The notes under the pieces: model-generated
Databases searched by the model: none
What the model was told of the DNA's origin: nothing
What the model saw: the letters and a program-made list of their open reading frames with translations, nothing else
Part shown: positions 1-8,966 of the stretch, piece after piece
How the letters are laid out: each line of letters begins with the position of its first letter
How positions within the stretch are numbered: the first letter of the stretch is position 1
Program-made: the position numbers and the translations under genes
From: Gemmatimonadota bacterium
GTDB taxonomy: Bacteria > Gemmatimonadota > Gemmatimonadetes > Gemmatimonadales > GWC2-71-9
NCBI GenBank assembly: GCA_027294455.1
Contig: JAPULZ010000242.1
Span: 1-39,553 of the forward strand
DNA: 39,553 nt
Direction of reading: 5' to 3'

Positions 1-342
1 GTCTTGATTATCGGCATCTTGGCATCCATCGCCATTCCGAAGTTCGGCAAGACCAAGGAGAACGCGTACATAGCCTCCATGAAGTCGGACCTGCGCAACC
101 TGGTTACAGCTCAGGAAACCTACTTCACCGACAACACGAACTACACCACCGACAAGAGCGCCGCCGGTCTGAGCTTCACTGAGACGTCGGGTGTGACGGT
201 GACGATCACCGTCACCGTGGGTCCGCCGGTGGGGTACAGCGCCACATCGGCTCATGTGGGTACTGTCGAGACGTGTGCGATCTACATGAGTGTGGCCCCC
301 GTGGCTCCGGCCACCAACGAGGGTGAGCCGAAGTGCACCTAG
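1..342 (+). CDS. Type IV pilin-like protein, 3' part (5' end outside window)
   Basis: Major or minor type IV pilin subunit, assembled into a surface filament by the PilB/PilC machinery. The frame is open from the first base. It begins inside the hydrophobic N-terminal helix (LIIGILASIAIPKF), which is the classic pilin segment just after the prepilin cleavage site; the leader peptide, cleavage glycine and Phe/Glu lie off the window. After the helix comes the usual amphipathic stretch with YFTDN, then a short beta-rich globular part. Two cysteines near the end (ETCAIY and the last Cys before the terminal Thr) could form the C-terminal disulfide loop. The whole pilin would be about 125-130 residues, short but normal for this group. 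A PilB-type ATPase gene lies at 10566-12854. Family assignment is sure; which pilin it is cannot be told. Confidence 0.88.
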   Translation, partial: VLIIGILASIAIPKFGKTKENAYIASMKSDLRNLVTAQETYFTDNTNYTTDKSAAGLSFTETSGVTVTITVTVGPPVGYSATSAHVGTVETCAIYMSVAPVAPATNEGEPKCT

Positions 343-498
343 TGCCCTAGCACGGAGCCTGTTCGCGTCACCCTCGATCACGGCACTCGGGAATTGAGCT
401 CATTCATCCTTGCCGCGGGTCGGATCCCACACCTCAGGAAGTCGAACGTACCAAGGCTTTCGGATCCTCCACCTCTCCCCCAATTGACTCCGCGTCGG

Positions 499-504
499 TA
501 GTAT
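499..504 (+). promoter_or_regulatory. Possible -10 element for the M28 peptidase gene
   Basis: TAGTAT lies 8 bases before the ATG at 513, and no Shine-Dalgarno sequence is present between them. If used, transcription would start at or next to the start codon (leaderless or nearly so). No -35 at proper spacing is evident: TTGACT at 484-489 is only 9 bases upstream. Weak evidence. Confidence 0.25.
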
Positions 505-512
505 TACCAGCC

Positions 513-2633
513 ATGAAATCCATCAATCGTGTCTTCGCCGCCGGCGGACTCCTCGCCCTGGGCACGACGGCTGCCCATGCGCAAACGATCACGGGTTTCT
601 TCCCCGACAGCCACGCCAGGCAACTCGTCTGTGAAGCCCGGCTGCAAGAGCTGCCCACTGCGCAGACCTTTCGCGAACATTTGCGCACGATCACCGCCGA
701 ACCCCACGTGGCCGGCTCGGAGGCAAACGCGCGTGTCGCCGAATACCTCGCGGGGGTGATGGAACGAGCCGGGTGGGAGGTGGAGCGGGCGGCCTACGAC
801 GTGTACATGCCGGACATCACCGCCGACATCGACGTGGGGCTAGTGACGCCCCTTCGGATGCCCCTCAACAACCAGGAAAACATCTTGGCCGAGGACCGCT
901 TCTCCGACAACCCTACTCTGCTGCCCGGCTGGAACGCGTATTCCGGATCAGGGAACGTGACCGCCGAAGTCGTCTACGCCAATTACGGTCGCCGGGAAGA
1001 CTTCGATCGGCTGCAGGAGCTGGGAGTGGAGATCGAGGGCAAGATCGTCATCGCCCGGTACGGCGAAAACTTCCGTGGTTTCAAGGCCAAATTCGCCGAG
1101 GCGAACGGCGCCGCGGGCCTGATCATGTACTCCGACCCCGCCAACGGCGGGTACGGCTCCGGCCTGATGTACCCCGAAGGCCGGTTCATGAACGAGAGCA
1201 CGATTCAGCGCGGATCGGTGCTGACCCTCGCCTACTCGGGCGACCCGCTCACCCCGTTCGTCCCGGCGTTGCCCGTCGACGGCGACGAGCAAGTCGAGCG
1301 GCTCGACCCTGCGGACGTGGCGTTCCACACCATTCCGGTGGCGCCCATTCCCTGGGGCTCGGCACAGGAAATCCTGAGCAGAATGGCCGGCGCGTCGGTA
1401 CCGTCGGGCTGGCAGGGCGGCCTGCCTTTCCGCTATCGCGTCACCGGAGGCGTGGGCCTCACCGTGCGACTGCGCGTCAACCAGCCCCTGGGTCTCAAGC
1501 GCGCCACCAACATCGTGGGCACCATCCGCGGCACCGAGTTTCCCGACGAGTGGATCGTCCTGGGTTCTCACTATGACGCCTGGGGCTACGGCGCCACCGA
1601 TCCCAACGGCGGCACTGCCATGCTGCTGACCTTGGCCGAGGCGCTGGGCCAGATGAAGGACACCGGCTGTGCGCCGCGTCGGACGATCAAGATCGCCCAC
1701 TGGGACGCCGAGGAGTACGGGCTCATCGCGTCGGTCGAATGGGTGGAGCAATACCGCGACCAGCTGATGAGCAACGCCGTCGCGTATATCAATGCCGACG
1801 GGGCCGTCACCGGTAGCAACTTCTCGAGCTCGGCGTCCCCCTCGTTGCGCGGCGCGATTGCCGCTGCCACGAAGTCGGTCATGTATCCGGGATCGGACGA
1901 GACCGTGTACGACCACTGGACCCGGGGCACCTCCGACGCCGACTCGCCCAATTTCGGCAACCTCGGCGGCGGGTCGGATCACGTGGGGTTCTACACGCAC
2001 GCCGGCGTGCCGTCGGCCGGGCTGTCCATGTCCGGCCAATCCCCGCTCTACCACTCCAATTACGACACGTTCTCCTGGTACGAGCGCTTCGGCGACACCG
2101 AGTTCGTGTTCGGCCCGACCTTGGCGCGGGTGGACGGCGTGCTGGCAATGCGGTTGGCCAACGCCGACATCCTCCCGTACGACGTCGTGCGCTACGCCAC
2201 CGACACGAAGGATCACGTCGCGACACTCGAGCGGCTGGCGGACTCACTCGGCCTGGCCATAGACCTGCAGCGGCTGAAAGACGCGATCACGGGCCTGGAG
2301 GACGTGGCGACGGAGTTCGTCGCGGCGCGGGACACACGGACGCAGACCGGCGGCCTGACGCCCGACGCGGCGCGTACATCGAGCGCCCAGCTCATCGCTC
2401 TGGAAAGAGCCTTCCTTTATATGGACGGCCTGCAAGGAAGGCCGTGGAGCCGTTCCCTCTACGCATCGCCGGACCCGTTCAGCGGCTACGCGTCATGGAT
2501 GTTGCCAGGCCTGCGTTACGAAATCGAAACCGAGTCGACCCAAGGTGTCTCCACCTGGGAAGCGATCTACATCCAAGCGATCGAAGACCTCACGGAGCGC
2601 ATTCGCGCTGCCACCCGCACGTTGCACGACTAG
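513..2633 (+). CDS. Secreted M28 family metallopeptidase, glutamate carboxypeptidase II-like
   Basis: Exported di-zinc aminopeptidase/carboxypeptidase of 706 residues, full length for the PSMA/GCPII branch of M28. A signal peptide ends at about AHAQ (residue 24). A protease-associated (PA) domain lies roughly at 130-280, the M28 core at 330-540, and a transferrin-receptor-like dimerisation domain at about 570-700. The catalytic set is complete by alignment to GCPII: His353, bridging Asp363, general base Glu400 with Glu401 in DAEE, Asp429 in YINAD, and His514 in LYHSNYDT. It acts on peptides outside the cytoplasmic membrane; the exact substrate is unknown. The ATG at 513 is the first start giving a proper signal peptide. 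An M20 peptidase follows after 22 bases, so the two are probably co-transcribed for peptide scavenging. Confidence 0.93.
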   Translation: MKSINRVFAAGGLLALGTTAAHAQTITGFFPDSHARQLVCEARLQELPTAQTFREHLRTITAEPHVAGSEANARVAEYLAGVMERAGWEVERAAYDVYMPDITADIDVGLVTPLRMPLNNQENILAEDRFSDNPTLLPGWNAYSGSGNVTAEVVYANYGRREDFDRLQELGVEIEGKIVIARYGENFRGFKAKFAEANGAAGLIMYSDPANGGYGSGLMYPEGRFMNESTIQRGSVLTLAYSGDPLTPFVPALPVDGDEQVERLDPADVAFHTIPVAPIPWGSAQEILSRMAGASVPSGWQGGLPFRYRVTGGVGLTVRLRVNQPLGLKRATNIVGTIRGTEFPDEWIVLGSHYDAWGYGATDPNGGTAMLLTLAEALGQMKDTGCAPRRTIKIAHWDAEEYGLIASVEWVEQYRDQLMSNAVAYINADGAVTGSNFSSSASPSLRGAIAAATKSVMYPGSDETVYDHWTRGTSDADSPNFGNLGGGSDHVGFYTHAGVPSAGLSMSGQSPLYHSNYDTFSWYERFGDTEFVFGPTLARVDGVLAMRLANADILPYDVVRYATDTKDHVATLERLADSLGLAIDLQRLKDAITGLEDVATEFVAARDTRTQTGGLTPDAARTSSAQLIALERAFLYMDGLQGRPWSRSLYASPDPFSGYASWMLPGLRYEIETESTQGVSTWEAIYIQAIEDLTERIRAATRTLHD

Positions 2634-2655
2634 ACCCCGAACAGCCGAGCACACC

Positions 2656-3954
2656 ATGACGCTACGATCACTATGCCGCGCGGGATACACGCTGGGAATC
2701 GCGACGGTTGGCCTGACGGCACCCGCGTCTGCGCAAGGCAATGCGCACGACCGAGAGATCGAAAACCTGAGCCACCGGCGCGACGTGCAGCTGGCGTTCC
2801 GCGTCATCGACGAACTGGAGCCCACTACGCTCGCAGACCACATCATGCTGACCCAGATCCCCGCGCCGCCGTTCATGGAGGAGGTTCGCGCGGAAAAGTT
2901 CGCCGAGATGCTGCGCGAGGCCGGCGCCGATTCGGTGTGGATCGATGAAGTGGGCAACGTGCTGGCGTTGCGGCGCGGCCGAGGTGAGCGCACCGTGGCC
3001 ATCGACGCCCACCTCGACACGGTGTTCCCCGAGGGCACCGATGTCTCGGTGCGCATCAGCGGCGATACGCTCTTCGCCCCGGGCATCGGGGACGACACCC
3101 GCGGCCTGATCGTGATCCTGACGGTGTTGCGGGCGATGAACGCCGCCGAGATCGAGACCACGTCCGACCTCCTGTTCATCGGCGCCGTCGGCGAGGAGGG
3201 CTTGGGCGACCTCCGCGGCGTCAAGCACCTGTTCCGCGACGGGGGACCGCGGATCGACTCGTGGATCGCCGTGGACGGCGGCACGACGGGCCGGGTGGTG
3301 CACCGCGGTCTCGGCAGCCACCGCTATAGGGTGACCTTCAAGGGTCCTGGCGGGCATTCCTGGGGCGCCTTCGGCCTGGGCAATCCGCAACACGCGCTGG
3401 GACGGGCGATTCAGTTGTTCGTCGACGCGGCGGACCCTTATACGGCGTCCGGTATTCGCACGTCGTACAACGTGGGCCGCATCGGCGGCGGCACCTCGGT
3501 GAACTCCATCCCGTTCGAGGCGTGGATGGAAGTGGACATGCGTTCGGAGAGCCCGGAGCGGCTGGACGGCATCGACGCGCTGTTTCGGCGGGCCATGGGC
3601 GATGCCCTCGACCAAGCCAATCGCCTCCGCCGGCAAGGCGATGCATTGACGGTCGACGTGGACATGATCGGCAACCGTCCATCGGGCGCGACGCCGGAAG
3701 ACACGCCCCTGGTGCAGCGTGCCTTGGCCGCGACGAATCATTTCGGCGTCGTGCCGAACCTCGACATCGCGTCCACCGACTCCAACATTCCCATCTCGCT
3801 GGGCATCCCGGCCGTCACCATTTCCCGGGGTGGAGCGGGTAGCGGGGGCCACGCCCTCAGTGAATTCTGGGTGAACGAGAACGGCGCCATCGCCATCAAG
3901 CAGGCGTTGCTGCTCTTGGCAGCGGAAGCCGGGCTGGCGGAACTGGTGAACTAG
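2656..3954 (+). CDS. Secreted M20 family metallopeptidase
   Basis: Di-zinc exopeptidase of the M20 (PepT/ArgE/CPG2-like) family, 432 residues. The start chosen is the ATG at 2656, because it gives a signal peptide ending near ASAQ (residue 27); the frame is open further upstream only as overlap with the M28 gene. Metal and catalytic residues are visible: His119 and Asp121 (AHLDT), bridging Asp146 (GIGDD), the Glu180-Glu181 pair (GEEG), Asp375 (STDSN) and His399 (SGGHALSE). The dimerisation (lid) domain with GPGGHSWG lies in between. The gene follows the M28 peptidase by 22 bases and likely shares its transcript. Tripeptide or amidohydrolase activity cannot be separated by sequence alone. Confidence 0.92.
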   Translation: MTLRSLCRAGYTLGIATVGLTAPASAQGNAHDREIENLSHRRDVQLAFRVIDELEPTTLADHIMLTQIPAPPFMEEVRAEKFAEMLREAGADSVWIDEVGNVLALRRGRGERTVAIDAHLDTVFPEGTDVSVRISGDTLFAPGIGDDTRGLIVILTVLRAMNAAEIETTSDLLFIGAVGEEGLGDLRGVKHLFRDGGPRIDSWIAVDGGTTGRVVHRGLGSHRYRVTFKGPGGHSWGAFGLGNPQHALGRAIQLFVDAADPYTASGIRTSYNVGRIGGGTSVNSIPFEAWMEVDMRSESPERLDGIDALFRRAMGDALDQANRLRRQGDALTVDVDMIGNRPSGATPEDTPLVQRALAATNHFGVVPNLDIASTDSNIPISLGIPAVTISRGGAGSGGHALSEFWVNENGAIAIKQALLLLAAEAGLAELVN

Positions 3955-3960
3955 CGGTTC

Positions 3961-3981
3961 GGGCGAGGTATGACCTCGCCC
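3961..3981. terminator. Perfect 9-bp inverted repeat between convergent genes (terminator-like or REP-like palindrome)
   Basis: GGGCGAGGT at 3961-3969 and ACCTCGCCC at 3973-3981 are exact reverse complements with a 3-base loop. The element fills the 27-base gap between the M20 stop (3954) and the alcohol dehydrogenase stop codon (3982-3984), which it directly abuts. No T-tract follows on either strand, so it is either a U-less bidirectional terminator/3'-end stabiliser or a copy of a dispersed palindrome. Confidence 0.5.
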
Positions 3982-5082
3982 CTACGGGATCGACGGGTCG
4001 ATGATGGCCTTCGTCACCTTGAGGGCGGCCACGTCCTCCAACGCCTGCCCGGCCCGGCCGAGTCCGTAGCGACCGCCGATGACATCGGCAAACGGCAGCC
4101 GATCGCGGTACTTCCCCAGCAAGCGGAGCGATCGGACGAGGTGGCGAAAGTCCGTGCCCCACTGCCCGCGCACGTCCGCGTGCTTCCGATTCACATCGAT
4201 ATGGGGGTTGATCGGAATGGGTCCCGCGTCGGTATAGTGGCCGGCCACGACATAGGTCCCGCCGTCGCGCAGCAGCGTAAACCCTTCCGTGATGGCCGCG
4301 GGGTTCCCGCTCGCTTCGATCACAACATCGGCGCCGCGCCCGTCGGTGAGCTCCATGATCGTGTCGCGGCGACTGCCTGCTTCATCGTCGTCGAGGGACA
4401 GCACCACGTCGGCCCCCATTCTCCTGGCGAGCTCGAGCCGCGCTCGCGGTGCACCGATGGTCACCACGAGTCCTGCTCCTCGCAGCGAGGCGAACGCGGC
4501 TGCGGCCAGGCCCACCGGTCCCGACCCCTGGACGACGACGGTGTCGCCCATGGCGAGCGTGCTGCGCTCGACGGCGGCAAATCCCGTGAACAACCCGCAC
4601 CCTCCCCCTATGACGTCGTCCACGCTCAGGCCATGGGGAAGCTTGATGATGCGGACCCCGGGCTTGAGGTAGATCCGCTCGGCCCAGCCGCCGAACGGGC
4701 CATCGTGCGCCGAATAGGTGATACCGTACACCCGGCGCTCCGGGCAGCGGTTGGGCTGCCGCGCGACGGTGCAGAAGTAGCACGCGTTGCAGACCTCGTG
4801 CACGTCGTAGAAGGTCACCAGGTCGTCTCGGGCGAGGGGCGCGCCAAACACATCTCGCTCGACGCCGGCGGCCTCCAGCACCCGTCCCACGCTCACGTGC
4901 CCTGGAATGATGGGGTACGGCACGTCGGCCAGCCGGCCGTGGTGGAGGTGCACGTCGGTGCCACAGACTTCGCTGGCCACGGTCTCCAGGAGGACCCCGC
5001 CATCGGAGATGCTGGGGTCCTCGAGGTCCCACACCTCCAGGGGCGCGTCGGGTTCGGTCATCACGGCTGCTCGAATGGACAC
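3982..5082 (-). CDS. Zinc-containing alcohol dehydrogenase (medium-chain dehydrogenase/reductase)
   Basis: NAD(P)-dependent cytoplasmic oxidoreductase of 366 residues. The catalytic zinc site is Cys40 with His62, and the structural zinc lobe has Cys98, Cys101, Cys104 and Cys113. A Rossmann motif GSGPVGLAAA sits mid-protein, followed by DGRGADVVIEASG, typical of threonine/sorbitol/alcohol dehydrogenases. The usual GHE motif reads GHVS here, so the conserved glutamate next to the zinc histidine is a valine. The GTG at 5082 was chosen because it gives the family-typical N-terminus (S-I-R-A-A-V); an internal ATG at 5061 would remove the first strand. The gene is divergent from trigger factor and convergent with the M20 gene, so it is probably a single-gene unit. 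The substrate cannot be told. Confidence 0.9.
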   Translation of the reverse strand: MSIRAAVMTEPDAPLEVWDLEDPSISDGGVLLETVASEVCGTDVHLHHGRLADVPYPIIPGHVSVGRVLEAAGVERDVFGAPLARDDLVTFYDVHEVCNACYFCTVARQPNRCPERRVYGITYSAHDGPFGGWAERIYLKPGVRIIKLPHGLSVDDVIGGGCGLFTGFAAVERSTLAMGDTVVVQGSGPVGLAAAAFASLRGAGLVVTIGAPRARLELARRMGADVVLSLDDDEAGSRRDTIMELTDGRGADVVIEASGNPAAITEGFTLLRDGGTYVVAGHYTDAGPIPINPHIDVNRKHADVRGQWGTDFRHLVRSLRLLGKYRDRLPFADVIGGRYGLGRAGQALEDVAALKVTKAIIDPSIP

Positions 5083-5128
5083 TTGGCGGGCCTCGGTAGT
5101 CCCCGGAAATACTACTCCGGCCTTCCCC

Positions 5129-5148
5129 GCCTGGCTACATTACCAGGC
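5129..5148. promoter_or_regulatory. Inverted repeat over the possible tig promoter
   Basis: GCCTGG at 5129-5134 and CCAGGC at 5143-5148 flank an 8-base AT-richer core containing TACATT (5136-5141), a passable -10 for trigger factor with a leader of about 25 bases. On the other strand TAGTAT at 5111-5106 could serve the alcohol dehydrogenase. Together they suggest a compact divergent promoter with an operator, but no good -35 is visible. Confidence 0.25.
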
Positions 5149-5173
5149 CGAGCCGACTCTGTAGAAAGGCGCG

Positions 5174-6424
5174 ATGACGACCGACATACAGATCACCCGC
5201 ACCAAGGACGAACCGGGGGCCACCACGCTCAGCGTCGAGGCGCCCGCGGAGCGGGTAAAGGCGGCCGAGAAAAAGGCCGCGTCGATGTACGCCAAGCGCG
5301 TCCGCCTGCCGGGATTCCGCAAGGGCAAGGTGCCCCTGAACATCGTGCGACAGCGCTTTGGCGACGCGATCAAGGAAGCGGTGGTCCAGGAGCTGGTCCA
5401 CGAGAGCTGGAAACTCGCCGTGGATCAGGAATCGCTGGAACCCATCGGTGAGCCACAGGTGCGGGATCTGAAACTCGAGAACGACGCGCCACTCACCTTC
5501 GAGTTCTTGGTCGAGGTCAAGCCGGACATCGAGCTCACGCACTTGGGGGGGTTCTCGCTCAAGCGGAAACAGGCCCTCGTCGGCGACGATGCGGTAGATG
5601 ATCAACTGGACGAACTCCGTCGCAAGAAGGCCCTGTGGATTCCGGTGGAGGGCCAGAAGCCACAACCCGGTCAGATGGTACGGGTGACGATCGCGACCAT
5701 GAAAGAGGGCCAGGAGGAAAAGGGACAGCCGTACGACCTGGTCCTCGGGCAAGACCAGGCGTTGCCCGAGATCGAAGCGAAGATCATGGAGCTGTTACCG
5801 GGGGAAGTTGCGGATGCCACCATTACCTTACCGGCGGAAGGTGAAGACGCGTCCCAGCCGGGCCGCACCATCGATGCCCGCGTCTCGCTGCACGAAGTGA
5901 AGCAACAGCAGCTGCCCGAGGTGGACGACGCATTCGCCACAGAAATCGGTGACTTCGCCTCGGTGGCGGAGTTGCGCGCCGCCGTGCTGGAGGATCTGAA
6001 TGCCCACGCGAAACGCGAGGCCGACGCCGATGTCCGACGGCAACTCGTGGAGCAACTGACCGCGGCGAACAACATCCCGGCGCCTCGCCCCCTTGTCGAC
6101 CGGCTGCTCAAGGCGTATCAACAGGCGTATCAGGTTCCGGAAGATCAGATCGAGCGGTTCACCAGCGAATTTGGCCCCATCGCCGAGGCGCAGGTGAAAC
6201 GCGACTTGGCGCTGGACACGATCGCACGGCATCAGAGTCTGACGGCCACCGAAGACGACGTCGATGAGCGGGTCGAAGAGATGGCCAAGGCCAGGAACAT
6301 GGAGCCGGGCAAGCTCTTCGCGGGATTGCAGAAGGAGAATCGGATCAAAGAGCTGGAGCGAAGCATCATGGAGGAGAAAGTATTTACATATCTCCTCGAT
6401 CAATCAACCGTTACCGAGAGTTGA
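5174..6424 (+). CDS. tig: Trigger factor, ribosome-associated chaperone and peptidyl-prolyl isomerase
   Basis: Binds the ribosome exit tunnel and shields nascent chains. It has 416 residues, slightly shorter than the E. coli protein (432). The ribosome-docking signature GFRKGKVP is at residues 47-54. A central FKBP-like isomerase domain lies at about 155-245 and the helical C-terminal chaperone arms run to the end. The ATG at 5174 is preceded by AAAGG at normal distance. It is the first gene of the tig-clpP-clpX block, a widely conserved order that pairs folding with proteolysis; clpP follows after 9 bases. Confidence 0.96.
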   Translation: MTTDIQITRTKDEPGATTLSVEAPAERVKAAEKKAASMYAKRVRLPGFRKGKVPLNIVRQRFGDAIKEAVVQELVHESWKLAVDQESLEPIGEPQVRDLKLENDAPLTFEFLVEVKPDIELTHLGGFSLKRKQALVGDDAVDDQLDELRRKKALWIPVEGQKPQPGQMVRVTIATMKEGQEEKGQPYDLVLGQDQALPEIEAKIMELLPGEVADATITLPAEGEDASQPGRTIDARVSLHEVKQQQLPEVDDAFATEIGDFASVAELRAAVLEDLNAHAKREADADVRRQLVEQLTAANNIPAPRPLVDRLLKAYQQAYQVPEDQIERFTSEFGPIAEAQVKRDLALDTIARHQSLTATEDDVDERVEEMAKARNMEPGKLFAGLQKENRIKELERSIMEEKVFTYLLDQSTVTES

Positions 6425-6433
6425 CACCACACC

Positions 6434-7072
6434 ATGACGAGCAACAATTCGCAGTCGTCAACCTTGTATCCCCCGTACATCATCGAGCGGTCGAGCCGGG
6501 GAGAGAAGAGCTACGATATTTTTTCCCGCCTGCTCATGGACCGGATCGTGTTCCTCGGTGCCGGCATCAACGACGATGTGGCGAATATCGTCATCGCCCA
6601 GTTGCTGTTCCTCGAAGCCGACAACCCGGAACGGGACATCTACTTGTACATCAATTCTCCGGGTGGGGTCGTTTCCAGCGGTATGGCGATTTACGATACG
6701 ATGCAGTTTCTGCGCGCCCCGGTGAACACGATTTGCATGGGGATGGCGGCATCCATGGGCTCCTTCCTGTTGTCCGCCGGCTCGCCCGGCAAGCGAAAGG
6801 CGCTGCCCCACGCCCGGATCATGATCCACCAGCCGTCGGCGGGGTACCAGGGAACGGCAGCCGATATCGAGATCCAGGCCAAGGAAGTGATCTACCTGCG
6901 AGATCAGCTGAACGAGCTCTACGCCAAACACACCAACCGGACGGTGGAGCAGGTCGAACAGGATATCGATCGCGACCATTTCATGTCGGCGGAGGAGGCC
7001 AAGCAGTACGGGCTGATCGACGACGTGATCGTGACGAACGCGGAGCTCCCGGGGGAGAACGGCTCGGGTTGA
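6434..7072 (+). CDS. clpP: ATP-dependent Clp protease proteolytic subunit
   Basis: Serine peptidase that forms the tetradecameric chamber of the ClpXP/ClpAP protease. It has 212 residues, the normal size. The catalytic triad is Ser107 (AASMG), His132 (MIHQP) and Asp181 (RDHFMS), and the handle/oligomerisation helices are intact. The short N-terminal stretch before LYPPYIIE is the usual processed or axial-loop region. It lies 9 bases after tig and 56 bases before clpX, in one transcript. No clear Shine-Dalgarno precedes the ATG, suggesting translation coupled to tig. Confidence 0.97.
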   Translation: MTSNNSQSSTLYPPYIIERSSRGEKSYDIFSRLLMDRIVFLGAGINDDVANIVIAQLLFLEADNPERDIYLYINSPGGVVSSGMAIYDTMQFLRAPVNTICMGMAASMGSFLLSAGSPGKRKALPHARIMIHQPSAGYQGTAADIEIQAKEVIYLRDQLNELYAKHTNRTVEQVEQDIDRDHFMSAEEAKQYGLIDDVIVTNAELPGENGSG

Positions 7073-7128
7073 CGGTTGCCCGCCCCGGGCGCATACTAGC
7101 ACGACACGGTTAGGCATGGTGTTGACAT

Positions 7129-8376
7129 ATGGCGAACGATAAGCATCTCCGCTGTTCCTTCTGCGGGAAATCCAAGGATGCCGTCCGGAAGTTCATTTCC
7201 GGACCTTCCGTCTACATATGCAATGAATGCATTGCACTATGTAACGAGATTCTCGCCGAGGACGAAGAGCGAGAAGTCGCGGAAGCCATAACTCAAGTCC
7301 CAACACCCGCCGAGCTCAAGGAATTCCTCGATCAGTACGTCATCGGGCAAGAACAGGCCAAGCGGACGCTGGCCGTGGCGGTGTACAGTCACTACAAGCG
7401 CATCAATGCCCAATCGGTGCGAGAAGACGACGTGGAGCTGGAGAAGTCCAACATCTTGCTCATCGGCTCCACCGGTGTCGGCAAGACGCTCCTCGCGCAA
7501 ACGCTGGCGCGCATCCTCGACGTGCCGTTCACCATCGCCGACGCCACGACGCTCACCGAAGCGGGGTATGTGGGCGAGGACGTCGAAAACATTCTCGTAC
7601 GGCTGCTGCAGGCCGGCGACTTCAATGTGAATGACTGCGAGCACGGCATCATCTACATCGACGAGATCGACAAGGTCGCGCGCAAGAGCGAGAATCCCAG
7701 CATCACGAGAGACGTGTCGGGCGAGGGAGTGCAGCAGGCACTCTTGAAAATTCTCGAGGGCACGGTGGCGTCGGTGCCCCCGCAGGGCGGGAGGAAACAC
7801 CCGCAACAGGAGTACATCCAGATCGATACCAAGAACATCCTGTTTATCTGCGGCGGAGCCTTCGACGGGCTGGAGAAGATCATCGAGGCCCGCACCGGAC
7901 GCCGGCAGATCGGCTTCGGCAAGGAAGACGTCGACAGCGGCAAGGTCGAGCAGCTCAAGGCCAATCCGTACAGCGAAGTGGAGCCCGACGACCTGTTGCG
8001 CTACGGGCTGATTCCCGAACTGGTGGGCCGGCTCCCGGTCTGCGTGCCGCTGGAGCAGTTGGACGAAGCGTCGTTGACGGCGATCCTGGTCGAGCCCCGC
8101 AATGCGCTCACCAAACAATACAAGAAGCTGTTCGGGTTCGAGAACGTCGGTCTCACGTTCGACCCCGAGGCCCTGCGCGCCGTCGCAAAGCGGGCGCTCA
8201 AACGCGGCACGGGCGCCCGCGGGCTGCGGGCGATTCTGGAGGAGACCATGACCGACATCATGTTCGATCTCCCCGCCCGGGACGACGTCCGGGAAGTGGT
8301 CATCACCAAGGAGTGCATCACGGAGGACCGGCCACCACTGATCGTCACGGTCCACCCCACCAAGAAAGAAGCCTGA
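7129..8376 (+). CDS. clpX: ATP-dependent Clp protease ATP-binding subunit ClpX
   Basis: Hexameric AAA+ unfoldase that feeds tagged proteins into ClpP. It has 415 residues, the normal length. The N-terminal zinc-binding domain has Cys9, Cys12, Cys31 and Cys34. Walker A GSTGVGKT is at 113-120, the pore loop GYVG at 146-149, and Walker B IIYIDEID at 174-181. The sensor and C-terminal small domain follow ([12 protein letters not shown]). It is the third gene of tig-clpP-clpX. Its stop codon (8374-8376) overlaps the probable start of engB. Confidence 0.97.
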   Translation: MANDKHLRCSFCGKSKDAVRKFISGPSVYICNECIALCNEILAEDEEREVAEAITQVPTPAELKEFLDQYVIGQEQAKRTLAVAVYSHYKRINAQSVREDDVELEKSNILLIGSTGVGKTLLAQTLARILDVPFTIADATTLTEAGYVGEDVENILVRLLQAGDFNVNDCEHGIIYIDEIDKVARKSENPSITRDVSGEGVQQALLKILEGTVASVPPQGGRKHPQQEYIQIDTKNILFICGGAFDGLEKIIEARTGRRQIGFGKEDVDSGKVEQLKANPYSEVEPDDLLRYGLIPELVGRLPVCVPLEQLDEASLTAILVEPRNALTKQYKKLFGFENVGLTFDPEALRAVAKRALKRGTGARGLRAILEETMTDIMFDLPARDDVREVVITKECITEDRPPLIVTVHPTKKEA

Positions 8377-8966
8377 TTCACGCTTCCTTCGTCGGCAGCT
8401 TCCCCGCTGCCGACTTCCGGGTCACCCCTGCACTGCCCGAAGTCGCCTTTATCGGCCGCTCCAACGTGGGCAAATCCTCTCTCCTCAACGCCGTGGTGGG
8501 CCGCAAGGCGCTGGCACGCACCAGCAAGACTCCGGGAAAGACCAGGGATTGCAACGTGTACCGCCTCGACGACCGACTTCATCTGGTGGATCTCCCTGGT
8601 TACGGTTATGCTCGGGTTTGGAAGGCCGAACGACACCGGCTGGAGCGGCTGATCGAGACCTACCTGGACACCCGAGAACTCCTGGCGGGTGTCGTCTGGC
8701 TCCTGGACGTGCGGCGGGACCCATCCGCCGAGGACCTCGACCTCGCTAGGCGGCTGAGCACCAGGCAGGTTCCGACGCTCGTCGCCATCACGAAGAGCGA
8801 CAAGCTTTCACGAAGCCGGCGCTTGAGCCAGACACGGGCGATCATGAAATCCCTGGAACTCCCCGAGAGCCAATCGATCCTCACCAGCGCGGTGAACAAG
8901 GAGGGCGTCACGGAACTCACGGACGCCATCATGGCCCTGGCCGTCGGGCACGCGACGGGCTCGTGA
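8313..8966 (+). CDS. engB: Ribosome biogenesis GTP-binding protein EngB/YsxC
   Basis: TRAFAC-class GTPase needed for large ribosomal subunit assembly. G1 is GRSNVGKS, followed by the switch region ([12 protein letters not shown]), G3 DLPGYG and G4 TKSD. The coordinates use the only standard start in the frame, the ATG at 8313, but that gives a 20-residue extension lying wholly inside clpX in another frame and unlike the family. Homologues begin about where codon 8373 lies ([10 protein letters not shown]). That codon is CTG and overlaps the clpX stop as CTGA, with AGAAAG a few bases upstream. I think translation starts there, giving about 197 residues. The downstream gene overlaps as GTGA at 8963-8966. 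Confidence 0.93.
   Translation: MHHGGPATTDRHGPPHQERSLIHASFVGSFPAADFRVTPALPEVAFIGRSNVGKSSLLNAVVGRKALARTSKTPGKTRDCNVYRLDDRLHLVDLPGYGYARVWKAERHRLERLIETYLDTRELLAGVVWLLDVRRDPSAEDLDLARRLSTRQVPTLVAITKSDKLSRSRRLSQTRAIMKSLELPESQSILTSAVNKEGVTELTDAIMALAVGHATGS

Noticed and set aside
343-498. A terminator, small gene or RNA between the pilin and the M28 gene
   Set aside because: It shows only a short direct repeat (CGGATCC) and no hairpin, motif or credible frame.
948-2216. A 422-codon minus-strand frame inside the M28 gene
   Set aside because: It is a shadow of a complete peptidase gene with a full zinc site.
3970-5451. A 493-codon open frame on plus across the alcohol dehydrogenase and the start of tig
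   Set aside because: It runs antisense to a dehydrogenase with all its motifs and into tig in the wrong frame.
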